From Halochromatium glycolicum (lineage in GTDB: Bacteria; Pseudomonadota; Gammaproteobacteria; Chromatiales; Chromatiaceae): a DNA stretch of 64,000 nt. Location: positions 1-64,000 of the forward strand of contig NZ_NRSJ01000022.1 of assembly GCF_016584085.1 (NCBI RefSeq). The letters are read 5' to 3'. The number at the start of each line of letters is the position of its first letter. Positions within the stretch are counted from its first letter, which is position 1. Below the pieces are notes generated by a model that did not search any database, was not told the DNA's origin, and saw only the letters and a list, made by a program, of their open reading frames with translations. Position numbers and translations under genes: made by a program. Positions 51,094-60,675 of the stretch are shown here, piece after piece.

Positions 51094-51693
51094 ATGAACG
51101 AACAAGGCACGGATAAGGGCCGCAGGCGCGTCCTCGTTGCTGCAACGAGCGCAGTCGGTGCCGTCGGCGTCGGCTTTGCGGCCGTCCCTTTCATCGCCTC
51201 CATGAACCCGAGCGCGCGCGCGCGCGCGGCGGGTGCACCGGTCGAGGCGGATGTCAGTAAGCTGGAACCGGGCGCCCTGTTGCGCGTCAAATTCCGCGGG
51301 CAGCCGATCTGGGTGGTGCATCGCACCGACGAAATGCTTGAGGCCCTGCCAACGGTGGAGCCGAAGCTGGTCGATCCCGCCTCGCAGGTCGCCACGCAAC
51401 AACCCGAGTATTGCCAGAACCCGGTTCGCGCGATCAAGCCACGCTACTTCGTCGCGATCGGGATCTGCACCCATCTTGGCTGCTCACCAACCTACCGTCC
51501 CGAGTTCGCGCCGGACGATCTCGGGCCTGAGTGGAAGGGCGGTTGGTTCTGCCCCTGCCATGGATCGAAGTTTGATCTGGCCGGGCGGGTCTACAAGGGA
51601 GTTCCGGCACCGACGAATCTCGTCATCCCGAAGCATACCTATCTAAACGATTCGACCCTCCTCATTGGTGAGGATGAAGCAGGAGCCGCCTGA
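51094..51693 (+). CDS. petA: Rieske iron-sulfur subunit of cytochrome bc1
   Basis: Carries electrons from ubiquinol to cytochrome c1 through a 2Fe-2S cluster on the periplasmic side. The 199-residue protein has a twin-arginine-type N-terminus (KGRRRVLVAATSAVGAVG) that serves as export signal and anchor. The Rieske motifs are CTHLGC (Cys125, His127, Cys130) and CPCHGS (Cys153, Cys155, His156), so all four cluster ligands and the disulfide pair are present. Its stop overlaps the petB start (TGATG). Confidence 0.97.
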   Translation: MNEQGTDKGRRRVLVAATSAVGAVGVGFAAVPFIASMNPSARARAAGAPVEADVSKLEPGALLRVKFRGQPIWVVHRTDEMLEALPTVEPKLVDPASQVATQQPEYCQNPVRAIKPRYFVAIGICTHLGCSPTYRPEFAPDDLGPEWKGGWFCPCHGSKFDLAGRVYKGVPAPTNLVIPKHTYLNDSTLLIGEDEAGAA

Positions 51694-52952
51694 TGAGCGT
51701 TGAGACGGTAGAGACGGCGCCGAGAGGATTTCTCGGCTGGCTAGACAAGCGCTTTCCGGTCATGGCCGTGTGGAATGACCACATGGCCCAGTACTACGCG
51801 CCGAAGAACATGGGCCTCTGGTCGATCTTCGGATCGCTGGCCCTGGTGGTGCTGATCATCCAGATCGTGAGCGGCCTCTGGCTCGCGATGGCCTATAAGC
51901 CATCGGCAGCAGAAGCCTTCGCGTCTATTGAGTACATCATGCGTGATGTGAACTGGGGCTGGCTGCTGCGATACATCCATTCGACGGGCGCCTCCTTCTT
52001 CTTCATCCTCGTCTATCTACACATGTTCCGCGGGCTGATGTGGGGCTCCTACAAGAATCCGCGTGAGCTGCTGTGGATCATCGGTGTCGTAATCTACCTG
52101 GCGATGATGGCGACGGCCTTCTTCGGCTATCTGCTTCCCTGGGGACAGATGTCCTACTGGGGCGCGCAGGTCATCGTCAATCTGTTCGCGGCGGTGCCGG
52201 AGGTCGGCGCCGACCTCTCGACCTGGGTGCGCGGTGACTATGTGATCTCCGATGTCACGCTCAACCGCTTCTATGCCTTCCACTTCGTGATCCCGTTCCT
52301 GCTGGCGGCATTGGTGTTCGTGCACATCGTCGCGCTGCATCGGGTCGGCTCGACCAATCCGGACGGGATCGAGATCAAGAAGGGACCGAAGGGGAACAAG
52401 TGGGACCCGAACCAGCCGGCCGACGGCATCCCATTCCATCCTTACTACACCGTCAAGGACATCACCGGCTTGGTGGTTTTTCTCGCGATCTTCTCGCTCG
52501 TCGTCTTCTATGCGCCGGATCTGGGCGGGCTCTTCCTCGAGCCACCAAACTTCCAGCCGGCCGATCCGTTGAAGACCCCTGAGCATATCGCGCCGGTCTG
52601 GTACTTCACGCCCTACTACGCGATGCTGCGAGCGGTTCCGCCGATTGGCGGGTCTCAGTTCCCGGGTGTCGTGGTGATGTTCGGCGCCATCCTGATCCTG
52701 TTCCTGCTGCCGTGGCTGGACCGGAGTCCGGTTCGCTCGATGCGTTACAAAGGGCTGCTGTCGCGCTTCTTCCTCGGTGCCTTCGCGGTGTCGTTCGTGG
52801 TGCTGGCCTATCTCGGTCTGATGCCGTCGACCGATCTCTACACGCTGTTGGCGCAGATCTTCACGGTCGTGTACTTCGCATTCTTCTTACTGATGCCGAT
52901 CTACACGAAGCTGGAAAAGACCAAGCCAGTCCCGGAGCGCGTGACCTCATGA
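51693..52952 (+). CDS. petB: cytochrome b subunit of bc1 complex
   Basis: Membrane core of the complex with two b haems and both quinone sites. The 419-residue protein has about eight spans. Haem-ligand histidines lie in RYIHSTGASFFFILVYLHMF and in FYAFHFVIPFLLAALVFVHIVALH. The Qo motif appears as PEHIAPVWYFTPYYAMLRAV (PEW-type loop with W-to-H change in PEH). The order petA-petB-petC with overlaps is typical. The petC ATG overlaps its stop (ATGA). Confidence 0.97.
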   Translation: MSVETVETAPRGFLGWLDKRFPVMAVWNDHMAQYYAPKNMGLWSIFGSLALVVLIIQIVSGLWLAMAYKPSAAEAFASIEYIMRDVNWGWLLRYIHSTGASFFFILVYLHMFRGLMWGSYKNPRELLWIIGVVIYLAMMATAFFGYLLPWGQMSYWGAQVIVNLFAAVPEVGADLSTWVRGDYVISDVTLNRFYAFHFVIPFLLAALVFVHIVALHRVGSTNPDGIEIKKGPKGNKWDPNQPADGIPFHPYYTVKDITGLVVFLAIFSLVVFYAPDLGGLFLEPPNFQPADPLKTPEHIAPVWYFTPYYAMLRAVPPIGGSQFPGVVVMFGAILILFLLPWLDRSPVRSMRYKGLLSRFFLGAFAVSFVVLAYLGLMPSTDLYTLLAQIFTVVYFAFFLLMPIYTKLEKTKPVPERVTS

Positions 52953-53692
52953 GACATCTAATCCTTGCCTTTGCCCTCCTCGTGACGCCGCTGGCTGCGC
53001 TCGCCGCCGGCGGGCATGGTCCGGAGCTGGAAGATGCCAACATCGATCTGAAGGACAAGGCCTCGCTTCAGCGTGGGGCCAAGTACTTCGTCAACTACTG
53101 CATGGGTTGCCATTCGCTGCAGTACATGCGCTATCAGCGCATGGCAGATGACCTGGAGATCCCGGAAGACGAGCTGCGAGAGAACCTGTTGTTCGGCGAC
53201 GCCGAGGCAACCGACATGATGACGAATGCACTCAAGCCTGCAGATGGTGAGAAGTGGTTCGGCACCGAGATCCCGGATCTCACGTTGGTCACACGCTGGC
53301 GCTCGCCAGACTGGGTCTATAGCTACCTGAAGGCCTACTATGTCGATGACTCGCGGCCCTACGGCGTCAATAATCTGGTGTTTCCGGACGTCGGCATGCC
53401 GCATCCGTTCGCTCACCTGCAAGGGATTCAAGCGCCGGTCTATGCGGGTTCCCACGGCGAAGGCCATGAAGGCGATGGGCATGTCGTGGATGTCAAGCTG
53501 GTCGAGCCCGGCCAGCTGACCCCGGGTGAGTACGATGCGATGGTCCGGGATATCACCAACTTCCTGACCTATGTCGGGGAGCCCTACAAGCTGGAGCGGC
53601 GCCAGCTCGGCCTCTACGTGCTGTTGTTCCTGGGACTACTGTTCATCCTGGCCTTCTATCTCAAGCGCGAGTTCTGGAAGGACGTGCACTAG
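52949..53692 (+). CDS. petC: cytochrome c1
   Basis: Accepts electrons from the Rieske protein and passes them to soluble cytochromes. The 247-residue protein has a signal peptide (about 1-20), the haem c site CMGCH (51-55), a methionine-ligand region around DVGMPHPFAHL, and a C-terminal anchor (about 222-240, LYVLLFLGLLFILAFYL). A histidine-rich GSHGEGHEGDGHVVD loop lies before the anchor. It is followed by a strong terminator. Confidence 0.97.
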   Translation: MRHLILAFALLVTPLAALAAGGHGPELEDANIDLKDKASLQRGAKYFVNYCMGCHSLQYMRYQRMADDLEIPEDELRENLLFGDAEATDMMTNALKPADGEKWFGTEIPDLTLVTRWRSPDWVYSYLKAYYVDDSRPYGVNNLVFPDVGMPHPFAHLQGIQAPVYAGSHGEGHEGDGHVVDVKLVEPGQLTPGEYDAMVRDITNFLTYVGEPYKLERRQLGLYVLLFLGLLFILAFYLKREFWKDVH

Positions 53693-53749
53693 TAGAGGGA
53701 AGATGAGAGACCTGGCACCTTCGCCCTAGCCTGGGCGCTTGCCTGATGC

Positions 53750-53782
53750 GGCCGGCGATCTTCGGATCGCCGGCCGTTTTTC
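53750..53782 (+). terminator. strong rho-independent terminator of petABC
   Basis: A perfect 11-bp stem GGCCGGCGATC/GATCGCCGGCC (53750-53760 and 53765-53775) closed by a TTCG tetraloop and followed by GTTTTT. The UUCG loop makes an especially stable hairpin. It separates petABC from sspA. Confidence 0.9.
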
Positions 53783-53973
53783 GTTGGTCACTCGCGGCGT
53801 CTTTACAGCGGCGGCTCCAGCAACCCAATTGCCTGATTTCAGTGTATCCTTCCCGCAGGGTGTCCGACTCGGGGGAGAGCGGCGCCTGGTCATTGGGACC
53901 TGCAACCTACCTCCTACGGCACCCTGCGTTCCCCGCCACGCAGCGGCAAGCTCCTTATCAGGAAAGTGAGCCA

Positions 53974-54603
53974 GTGGCTGCTATCAGACGAGCGCCCTTG
54001 ATGTTGTTCTCCGATCCGACCTGTCCCTACTGCCACCGCGTCCGGATGGTCATTGCGGAGAAGCGCATCAACATCGATGTCATCGATGTCGATGCGCAGG
54101 CCCTGCCGAGCGAGGTCCTTGAGGCGAACCCTTATGGAACGGTGCCGACCCTGGTCGATCGTGAGCTCTGGCTCTACGAATCCCTGATCGTGATGGAGTA
54201 CCTCGATGAGCGGTTTCCGCATCCACCCCTGCTTCCAGTCGATCCGGTCGGTCGTGCGAACGCTCGACTCTTCATGTATCGCATCGATCGTGATTGGTAT
54301 GCCTGGATGCGCGATATCCGAACCGGTGACGCGGCCGCGGCAGGCCGGGCGCGCAAGGCGTTGATCGAGAGTCTCACGGGCGTTGCCCCCATTTTTGGTG
54401 CCAGTCGGTTCTTCATGAGCGACGAGTTCTCGCTGGTCGATTGCTGCGTCGCCCCACTGCTATGGCGCCTACCGGTCCTCGAGCTTGAGCTGCCAGCGGC
54501 GGCGAGCCCGGTGACCGAATACGCCGCACGGATGTTCGAATGGCCGTCGTTCCGGAACAGCCTCACCGAGGCAGAGCGCGAGATGGTCACGGATCTGGCC
54601 TAG
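53974..54603 (+). CDS. sspA: stringent starvation protein A
   Basis: An RNA-polymerase-associated regulator with a glutathione-transferase fold. The 209-residue product opens with the thioredoxin-like half (LMLFSDPTCPYCHRVRMVIAEK), includes the SspA-type YLDERFPHPPLLPVDP, and ends with an all-helical domain. Start is GTG at 53974 preceded by GGAAAG; the upstream extension toward 53746 crosses the pet terminator and is rejected. It lies directly after petABC and before sspB, the standard order in many beta- and gammaproteobacteria. Confidence 0.94.
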   Translation: MAAIRRAPLMLFSDPTCPYCHRVRMVIAEKRINIDVIDVDAQALPSEVLEANPYGTVPTLVDRELWLYESLIVMEYLDERFPHPPLLPVDPVGRANARLFMYRIDRDWYAWMRDIRTGDAAAAGRARKALIESLTGVAPIFGASRFFMSDEFSLVDCCVAPLLWRLPVLELELPAAASPVTEYAARMFEWPSFRNSLTEAEREMVTDLA

Positions 54604-54658
54604 AGCGCTGCCGACGACGGTTGAAGTCTTTCCGCTAAACGCGAAGTCGGAGTGAGCG

Positions 54659-55096
54659 ATGACCTCGAACCGCCCTTACCTGATTCGAGCCTTGTACGAA
54701 TGGATCGCTGACAACCAGATGACACCGCACCTTCTGGTGGACGCGAATCATCCCGAGGCGGTCGTCCCGGGCGACTACGTCGCGGACGGGCGTATCGTGC
54801 TGAACGTCGCTGCCGTTGCGGTACACGGCCTCGTCCTCGGCAACGATGCAATCCGCTTTTCGGCGCGTTTTGGCGGCAAGCCGTTTCCAGTGGAGCTACC
54901 CGTTGCAGCGGTGCTCGGGATCTATGCGCGAGAAAACGGTCAAGGGATGCTGTTTGCTGATGAGGCTGATATAACCGGAGAGACACCTGAGCAAGAGGGC
55001 TCGGAGACAGCCGATGGCAGCGATGGATCGTCGTCGGATTCGTCGGGAGAGGCTGCGGAGAAGGGGAAGCGGCCAGCGCTGCGCGTGGTGAAGTAG
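54659..55096 (+). CDS. sspB: ClpXP adaptor SspB
   Basis: Delivers ssrA-tagged proteins to the ClpXP protease. A 145-residue protein with the folded domain at residues 1-105 (RPYLIRALYEWIADNQMTPHLLVDA, ARFGGKPFPVELPVAAVLGIYARENGQGM), an acidic Ser/Gly linker, and a short C-terminal ClpX-binding tail (RPALRVVK). All three parts are typical. It starts 55 bp after sspA. Confidence 0.95.
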   Translation: MTSNRPYLIRALYEWIADNQMTPHLLVDANHPEAVVPGDYVADGRIVLNVAAVAVHGLVLGNDAIRFSARFGGKPFPVELPVAAVLGIYARENGQGMLFADEADITGETPEQEGSETADGSDGSSSDSSGEAAEKGKRPALRVVK

Positions 55097-55156
55097 CGGA
55101 GGGTGGGTCGCACCCGCTCGCGGGCGCCTTCGTCTGGATCAGCGTCCGGTCTTTGC

Positions 55157-55474
55157 CTATGCGTCGGTGCTGACCTGCGGCAGGCCCAGGCTCAGTTCCT
55201 CGAGTTGCAGACCAAGCAGCACCAGATAGCCAGTGCGGCGCCCGATCCCCTCCTCGCTGTACTCGAATCGATAGACACGGCGGACCCGCAGACCCCGCTG
55301 CAGCCAGCGCAGCCCGATGCGGCGCAACGCAACCGCTTGGTCGAGCATCTGCACGTCCCGCTCGCGGCATGCACGCTGGGCGAGTCCGACCGCCATCTCG
55401 CGTGCTCGTGCTGAATCGAGCCAGAACCAGCCGACGCCGAGCACGAGCAGCAGTGCGAGCAGGTGGTCGGTCAT
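55157..55474 (-). CDS. DUF3301 family protein
   Basis: A 105-residue protein with one N-terminal membrane span (about 4-20, LLALLLVLGVGWFWLDS) and a basic cytosolic domain with ACRERDVQMLDQAVALRR and VYRFEYSEEG typical of DUF3301. Function is unknown. Its start overlaps the stop of the upstream lipoprotein gene (ATGA), so they are made together. Confidence 0.85.
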   Translation of the reverse strand: MTDHLLALLLVLGVGWFWLDSARAREMAVGLAQRACRERDVQMLDQAVALRRIGLRWLQRGLRVRRVYRFEYSEEGIGRRTGYLVLLGLQLEELSLGLPQVSTDA

Positions 55475-55947
55475 CGCGTATCACTCGCATCGGGCGCAAC
55501 GAAGCGCGGGAGGCCGGATTCCAGCCACCAGGCGCCGCTCTGCTCGTCATAGCGCCAGAGCTGGCGGTCGATCAATTGCTCCAGCCGTTGACGGTCCTCG
55601 AGCACGTAGTCGATCTGGACCAGCTGGACGGCGCTGTCGTCGGGGCCGATGACGCCCTGCTGGATGACCTCATAGCCGGTGACGCGGATGTTGCTCAGGT
55701 CGATCTCAGCGCCCCCATCCGGGCCGATGAAGCCGGCTGCAGCGGGAAACTGACCCCAACGGATCGCCTGCCGGTAACTGCGTAGCGTGTTGTCGAGGGC
55801 GTTGCGCTTCGCATCATCCTTGACCGGGCCGCAGCCGGGCCCAGCGAGCACGATGAGCAACGCCAGCCAGGGCCACAGCGCGACGGCGCTGCCAGCTCCG
55901 CAGTCAGGTCTTCGGCTACAGCCGAGGGGGCGCCTTCGCTCATCCAC
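55471..55947 (-). CDS. 158-residue probable lipoprotein, unknown function
   Basis: A hydrophobic N-terminal stretch ends in a lipobox-like LAGPGC (cysteine about 40 residues from the proposed start). The mature part begins KDDAKRNALDNTLRSYRQAIRWG, a helical segment, followed by a beta-rich NTF2-like pattern (VTGYEVIQQGVIGPDDSAVQLVQIDYVLED). I do not recognise a named family. The GTG at 55947 is chosen because the longer frame to 56016 runs toward the divergent TraB-like gene. It is coupled to the DUF3301 gene through an ATGA overlap. Confidence 0.65.
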   Translation of the reverse strand: MDERRRPLGCSRRPDCGAGSAVALWPWLALLIVLAGPGCGPVKDDAKRNALDNTLRSYRQAIRWGQFPAAAGFIGPDGGAEIDLSNIRVTGYEVIQQGVIGPDDSAVQLVQIDYVLEDRQRLEQLIDRQLWRYDEQSGAWWLESGLPRFVAPDASDTR

Positions 55948-56051
55948 CTCGCGATCATAGGCGACTTCAGGTCCCCGATGCCAGTCCCTGGCCGAACCCC
56001 TTCGCTGGGTTATCATGCACCTCTCCTCTGCTGATTGATCCGCAAGACCTC

Positions 56052-57254
56052 GTGAGTGACCAGCCGCCTGAAGAGCCCCTCATCGAAACAGCGATCGGTA
56101 GGACCCGTGTGACCCTGCTCGGCACCGCGCATGTCTCGCGTGCGAGTGCCGATAAGGTGACCGAGCTGCTCGGCGACGACGGGCTCGATGTCGACGCCAT
56201 CGCCGTCGAGCTCTGTGCGAGCCGCGCCGCTTCGATGACCGATCCCGATGCGCTTGCGCGCCTCGACCTGTTCGCCGTGATCCGCGAGAAGCGGGTCTAT
56301 ATGGTTGCGGCCAGTCTCGCGTTGGGCGCTTATCAGCAGCGGATCGCGGATCAGTTCGGGATCGAGCCGGGCGCCGAGCAGCGGGCGGCAATCCGTTTGG
56401 CCGAGGCGACCCATCGGCCGATGCTCCTGATCGACCGCGAGATCGGGACGACGCTGCGGCGGGTGGCACACCGGCTCGGCTTCTTCAAGCGACTGAACCT
56501 GTTTAGCGGCCTGCTCGCCGGGCTGCTCACCCGTGAGCAGGTGACCGAGGAAGAGGTCGAGCAGCTGAAGCAGGGCGATATCCTCGAGACGGCCTTCGCC
56601 GAATTCGCTCAGGATCGAGCGGACCTGTTCGCGCCATTGATTGCCGAGCGCGACCGCTACATGGCCGCACGCCTGCGTCAGGAGGCCACGACGCATGGGT
56701 ATAAGCATATCCTTGCCGTGATCGGGGCCGGCCACCTCAAAGGCGTCGCTCAGCACCTGGCCGATGACGAGTCCGCCGACGAGACCATCGCTACACTGGA
56801 TGAGGTGCCGCCACCGTCGCGCTTCTGGCGTGCCTTCCCATGGTTAGTCGTCATCCTGATCCTGTCGGTCTTCGTCTACGGCTTCACCCGCAGCCCTGAG
56901 CTCGGCTGGAACATGGTCGGTGATTGGGTTCTGATCAACGGCGGCCTCTCCGCGTTGGGTACACTGCTGGCCGCGGCGCATCCCTTGACCGTGCTCGGCG
57001 CGTTCTGCGCGGCGCCGCTGACCTCGCTGAATCCGACCATCGGCGCTGGCATGGTCGCCGGCGGCCTGGAGCTCTTGCTGCGGCGCCCGAGCGTCGGCGA
57101 TTTCAGCAGCCTGCGCGACGACGTCACCCGGCTCCGCGGCTGGTGGCACAATCGCGTCTCCCGCGTGCTGCTGGTGTTCATCTTCAGCACGCTCGGCTCC
57201 GCGCTCGGCACCTATCTCGCCGGTTTTCGGTTGATCGATCGACTGGTTGGCTGA
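56052..57254 (+). CDS. TraB/TIKI-family membrane protein
   Basis: A 400-residue protein. The N-terminal domain (about 10-240) has TraB/TIKI features: the strand TRVTLLGTAHVSRAS with GTAHVS, VDAIAVELCASR with the conserved glutamate, and AVIGAGHLKGV with a conserved histidine. The C-terminal part (about 260-395) has four or so membrane spans. TIKI-type proteins are metal-dependent proteases in animals; bacterial function is unproven. Start is GTG at 56052. It converges on yacG. Confidence 0.88.
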   Translation: MSDQPPEEPLIETAIGRTRVTLLGTAHVSRASADKVTELLGDDGLDVDAIAVELCASRAASMTDPDALARLDLFAVIREKRVYMVAASLALGAYQQRIADQFGIEPGAEQRAAIRLAEATHRPMLLIDREIGTTLRRVAHRLGFFKRLNLFSGLLAGLLTREQVTEEEVEQLKQGDILETAFAEFAQDRADLFAPLIAERDRYMAARLRQEATTHGYKHILAVIGAGHLKGVAQHLADDESADETIATLDEVPPPSRFWRAFPWLVVILILSVFVYGFTRSPELGWNMVGDWVLINGGLSALGTLLAAAHPLTVLGAFCAAPLTSLNPTIGAGMVAGGLELLLRRPSVGDFSSLRDDVTRLRGWWHNRVSRVLLVFIFSTLGSALGTYLAGFRLIDRLVG

Positions 57255-57297
57255 GCCGCAAACGCTTGGAGCGCTCAGAATTCGAGTGCACTTGGCC

Positions 57298-57519
57298 TCA
57301 GTGACGTGGCGTGTCGTCGCTAGCGTCGGCGCTCGGCCAAGGAGCCCCGTCAGAGGGCCCGTCTGTTTCGATACCGCTGTCGCTGATGCGGTGCGACTCG
57401 TCCAGCCAATCGCCGAGGTCGATCAGGCGACAGCGCTCGCTGCAAAAAGGACGCCAGCGCGATTTGCTGTTCCAGATGACCTGCTTACCGCAGGTGGGGC
57501 AAGATACGGTGGTCGGCAT
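57298..57519 (-). CDS. yacG: DNA gyrase inhibitor YacG
   Basis: A 73-residue zinc protein that binds GyrB and inhibits gyrase in E. coli. The four zinc cysteines are in CPTCGK and CSERC, with the family words [21 protein letters not shown]. The acidic C-terminal tail is disordered. It lies downstream of zapD on the same strand, the usual neighbourhood, though coaE is not visible. Confidence 0.94.
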   Translation of the reverse strand: MPTTVSCPTCGKQVIWNSKSRWRPFCSERCRLIDLGDWLDESHRISDSGIETDGPSDGAPWPSADASDDTPRH

Positions 57520-57656
57520 GAGGGTCGGAGGCGGCTACCGTGGGGGATGCGGGATGCATCGTCCGGATGGCAAAGTGCGATGAGCGTTACCGTGCAAAAA
57601 CCTGTGTGATCGTCTCATTCTCCGGGATGGCTGGCCGCCATGATCGTTCGGGGGCC

Positions 57657-58424
57657 TCAGAAGACGCAGCAGGTGAGCCGGAATGGGATATCGTCTTGGG
57701 ATGGGACCGGGCGACTGCCCGGTTCCGCCCGCATGAAGCGGATGCTGAAGCGGTTCTTGTGTCCGCTGATCTCGGGATAGACCGGCCACTCTTCCGGCAC
57801 GCCGACGCGCAACAGTTGCGCCGGGGCCTGGTTGTCGAGTGCTTCCTGGAAGAAGCCGCCCTCGGCGGTCAGCGAGCGCGGGGTCGCACTGGTGCGGGCA
57901 AGCGAGAGCACCAGCCGAATCGCATCATGAACCGGATTCATATCGGCGAACCATTGGTCAATCCTTGCGCGCCGTTGCGCGATGGGCTGGGTCAGGAAAT
58001 GATGATAGAGAGGCACATCGAAGCTGCAGGCACCACCGGGGATGCTGCTGCGCTGCGCGACCGCCTTCAGGAATTCGTCGTCGCGGGCGTTCGAGCCGAT
58101 CTGCCCGGCGATGTCGTGGATACCGGCGGCGGCCTTGTCCAGACCGCCGACCACTTCCTCGAGCGCCGCTGGATCGACACCCGGTTGATGGCGCACCCGC
58201 GCCAGCGTCGAGAGGTTGCGGTCGATCTCTTTGAGCAACTCGGTCTTGATGTCGGCGCGGGCGGTGATCGCGACGACGTCCAGCAACGCCTCGATAGCCG
58301 CTCGCGTACTCCACTGCTCGGACTGCGCGACGAAGTACTCCACCTTCTCGAGCAAATGCTCGAGTCTGAGAAAGGTGCGGATGCGCTCGTTCAGCGGATG
58401 CTCGAAGATCATCTCTTGGGTCAC
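57657..58424 (-). CDS. zapD: cell division protein ZapD
   Basis: Bundles FtsZ filaments at the division site. A 255-residue cytosolic protein with the ZapD words FEHPLNERIRTFLRLEHLLE at the start, DIKTELLKEIDRN, CSFDVPLYHHFL and FSIRFM near the end. The length matches the family. It is divergent from yebC; the 286-bp gap 58425-58710 shows no other gene. Confidence 0.95.
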   Translation of the reverse strand: MTQEMIFEHPLNERIRTFLRLEHLLEKVEYFVAQSEQWSTRAAIEALLDVVAITARADIKTELLKEIDRNLSTLARVRHQPGVDPAALEEVVGGLDKAAAGIHDIAGQIGSNARDDEFLKAVAQRSSIPGGACSFDVPLYHHFLTQPIAQRRARIDQWFADMNPVHDAIRLVLSLARTSATPRSLTAEGGFFQEALDNQAPAQLLRVGVPEEWPVYPEISGHKNRFSIRFMRAEPGSRPVPSQDDIPFRLTCCVF

Positions 58425-58710
58425 GATACGTCTTCCTCGCGTACGTCAGGTCGCGTGGCAGCCTTGACGGTCGGTCCAAACACCGTCGAGCTCTGTGCCT
58501 CTGAGGCGTCGATTCTGCGGCATCGCTGATGCTTGGTAAAGGAACTGCTCAGCCCTCGCTGCTGCTTGGATGCAGGCGGCGATGGTAGACTGAGCGATTT
58601 GGGCGGATCAGCGCCGCAATGCATTCTGCCCGTTCGCTGCTTCTCTTCCCGCCGCCTGTTGGCGCTTCAGCCAAGGGCCGGTGCGTTCGAGCTAATACCG
58701 AGGGAGTCAC

Positions 58711-59460
58711 ATGGCCGGTCACAGCAAATGGGCCAATATCAAGCATCGAAAGGCCGCGCAGGATAAGAAGCGCGGCAAGGTCTGGACCAAGCTGATCCGC
58801 GAGGTGACGGTCGCGTCCCGCGAGGGCGGGCCCGATCCGACGGCGAATCCGCGCCTGCGGCTGGCAATGGACAAGGCGCTCGCCGCCAATATGCCGAAGG
58901 ACACCGTCGATCGCGCCGTCAAGCGCGGAGCGGGGGCCGACGACGGCGATCACTACGAAGAGATCCGGTACGAAGGCTATGCGCCCGGCGGTGTGGCGGT
59001 GATGGTCGACTGCATGACGGACAATCGCAACCGCACCGCGTCCGAGGTCCGCCACGCCTTCACCAAGCACGGTGGCAATCTCGGCACCGATGGCTCGGTG
59101 GCCTACCTGTTCACGAAGCAAGGGGTGATCAGCTTTCAGCCTGGAACGGACGAGGATGCCGTGATGGAGGCAGCGCTCGAGGCCGGTGCCGAGGATGTCG
59201 TCGTCAATGACGATGGCTCGCTCGATGTGATCACCACTCCGGAGGAATTCGGCGCTGTCTGTGAGGGGCTCGCCGCGGCTGGATTCGACACCAGCGTCTC
59301 GGAGGTCTCCTTCAACGCGGCGACCCAGATCGAGCTTGACGCTGAGGGAGCAGCCAAGCTGATGAAGATGGTCGATGCGCTCGAAGACCTCGACGATGTC
59401 CAAGAGGTCTACAACAACGCCGACATCTCGGACGAGATCATGGCGAGCCTCGAGAGTTGA
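58711..59460 (+). CDS. yebC: YebC/PmpR-family protein
   Basis: A 249-residue protein opening with the family signature [20 protein letters not shown], followed by [19 protein letters not shown] and DEIMASLES. The family includes transcription regulators and, as shown for relatives, factors that relieve ribosome stalling at proline stretches. It stands directly before ruvC, a conserved order in gammaproteobacteria. Confidence 0.96.
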   Translation: MAGHSKWANIKHRKAAQDKKRGKVWTKLIREVTVASREGGPDPTANPRLRLAMDKALAANMPKDTVDRAVKRGAGADDGDHYEEIRYEGYAPGGVAVMVDCMTDNRNRTASEVRHAFTKHGGNLGTDGSVAYLFTKQGVISFQPGTDEDAVMEAALEAGAEDVVVNDDGSLDVITTPEEFGAVCEGLAAAGFDTSVSEVSFNAATQIELDAEGAAKLMKMVDALEDLDDVQEVYNNADISDEIMASLES

Positions 59461-59471
59461 GCCTCGGTTCG

Positions 59472-60008
59472 ATGGCCGCCGGGGCGTCGCTCCGTCATCG
59501 GGTGCTCGGGATCGATCCGGGCTCGCGCAACACCGGTTACGGCGTTATCGACACCGATGGTCAGCGCAGCGTCTGCGTTGCACGCGGCTGTGTGCGCGTC
59601 GGACAGCATGCTTGGCCGGAGCGGTTGGGCCTGATCTTCGATCGGGTTTCGGCGCTAGTGAGCGAGCATCGCCCGCACGAGATGGCGGTCGAGCAGCTGA
59701 TCTTCGCCCGCGATGCGACCGCTGCGCTCAAGATCGGCCAGGCGCGCGGGGCGGTGCTCTGTGCGGGACTGAAGGGCGGGGTGATCGTGCATGAGTACAG
59801 CCCGAAGTCGGTGAAACTGGCCGTGGTCGGCTCGGGCAATGCCGATAAAGCGCAGGTGCAGCATATGGTGCGGGTGCTGCTCGCGTTGGATGATGCGCCC
59901 GGCGAGGACGAGGCCGATGCGTTGGCGATCGCGCTCTGCCATGCCCATTCGATGGGCATCCCGCAGCGCAAGCGCGCGGCGGCGAGCTGGCGGGATTTTC
60001 GCCCATGA
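59472..60008 (+). CDS. ruvC: Holliday junction resolvase RuvC
   Basis: Cuts Holliday junctions after RuvAB migration. A 178-residue RNase H-fold nuclease with the acidic residues of the active site visible in VLGIDPGSRNTGYG, EQLIFARD and EDEADALAIALCHAH. Start is the ATG at 59472; a TTG overlapping the yebC stop is in frame but less likely. The ruvA start overlaps its stop (ATGA). Confidence 0.96.
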   Translation: MAAGASLRHRVLGIDPGSRNTGYGVIDTDGQRSVCVARGCVRVGQHAWPERLGLIFDRVSALVSEHRPHEMAVEQLIFARDATAALKIGQARGAVLCAGLKGGVIVHEYSPKSVKLAVVGSGNADKAQVQHMVRVLLALDDAPGEDEADALAIALCHAHSMGIPQRKRAAASWRDFRP

Positions 60009-60631
60009 TCGGCCGGCTGCGCGGTGAGGTCGCCGCCAAGCATCCACCGCAGGTGTTGATCGATGTCGGCGGTGTCGGCTATGAGGTCGAGGCGCCGATG
60101 TCGACCTTCTATGATCTGCCAGCAGTCGGTGAGTCGGTGACGCTGCTCACGCATCTGGTGATCCGCGAGGATGCGCATGTGCTCTACGGCTTCCGCAGCG
60201 CGCATGATCGGGCGCTGTTTCGGGCCCTGCTGCGGGTGACCGGCGTTGGGGCGAAGATGGCGCTGGCGATCCTGTCGGGGATGGATGCGCAGCGCTTCGC
60301 GCAGTGCGTCGAGCAGGAGGACATCGCGATGCTGAGCCGGCTGCCGGGCATCGGCAAGAAGACGGCGCAGCGGTTGGTGATGGAGATGAAGGATCGCATC
60401 GCCGAGCTCGGTTCTGGGGTTGGGGATATCGGGGCGTCTGGGGTCGGTGCCGGAGGGGCGACGGTGACTGCTGCGCCGGCGGATGATCCGCTGACCGATG
60501 CGATTGGGGCGCTGGTCGCGCTGGGCTACAAGCCGGCCGAGGCGAATCGGATGGCGCGGGCGGTCGATGATGGGGCCAAGACCTCAGAGGAGCTCATTCG
60601 GGCGGCGTTGCGGGCGGTGACGCCTGGGTGA
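60005..60631 (+). CDS. ruvA: Holliday junction branch-migration protein RuvA
   Basis: Tetrameric DNA-binding subunit that loads RuvB on Holliday junctions. The 208-residue protein has an OB domain (MIGRLRGEVAAKHPPQVLID), tandem helix-hairpin-helix motifs (LRVTGVGAKMALAIL, LSRLPGIGKKTAQRLVMEM), a Gly-rich linker and a C-terminal RuvB-binding domain (ALVALGYKPAEANRMAR). ruvB does not follow: a repeat and a toxin-antitoxin pair occupy its usual place. Confidence 0.96.
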   Translation: MIGRLRGEVAAKHPPQVLIDVGGVGYEVEAPMSTFYDLPAVGESVTLLTHLVIREDAHVLYGFRSAHDRALFRALLRVTGVGAKMALAILSGMDAQRFAQCVEQEDIAMLSRLPGIGKKTAQRLVMEMKDRIAELGSGVGDIGASGVGAGGATVTAAPADDPLTDAIGALVALGYKPAEANRMARAVDDGAKTSEELIRAALRAVTPG

Positions 60632-60675
60632 GTCTGGGGGCGCTTCGGTTGTGCGTTGGCGGGGGAGGCAAGGTC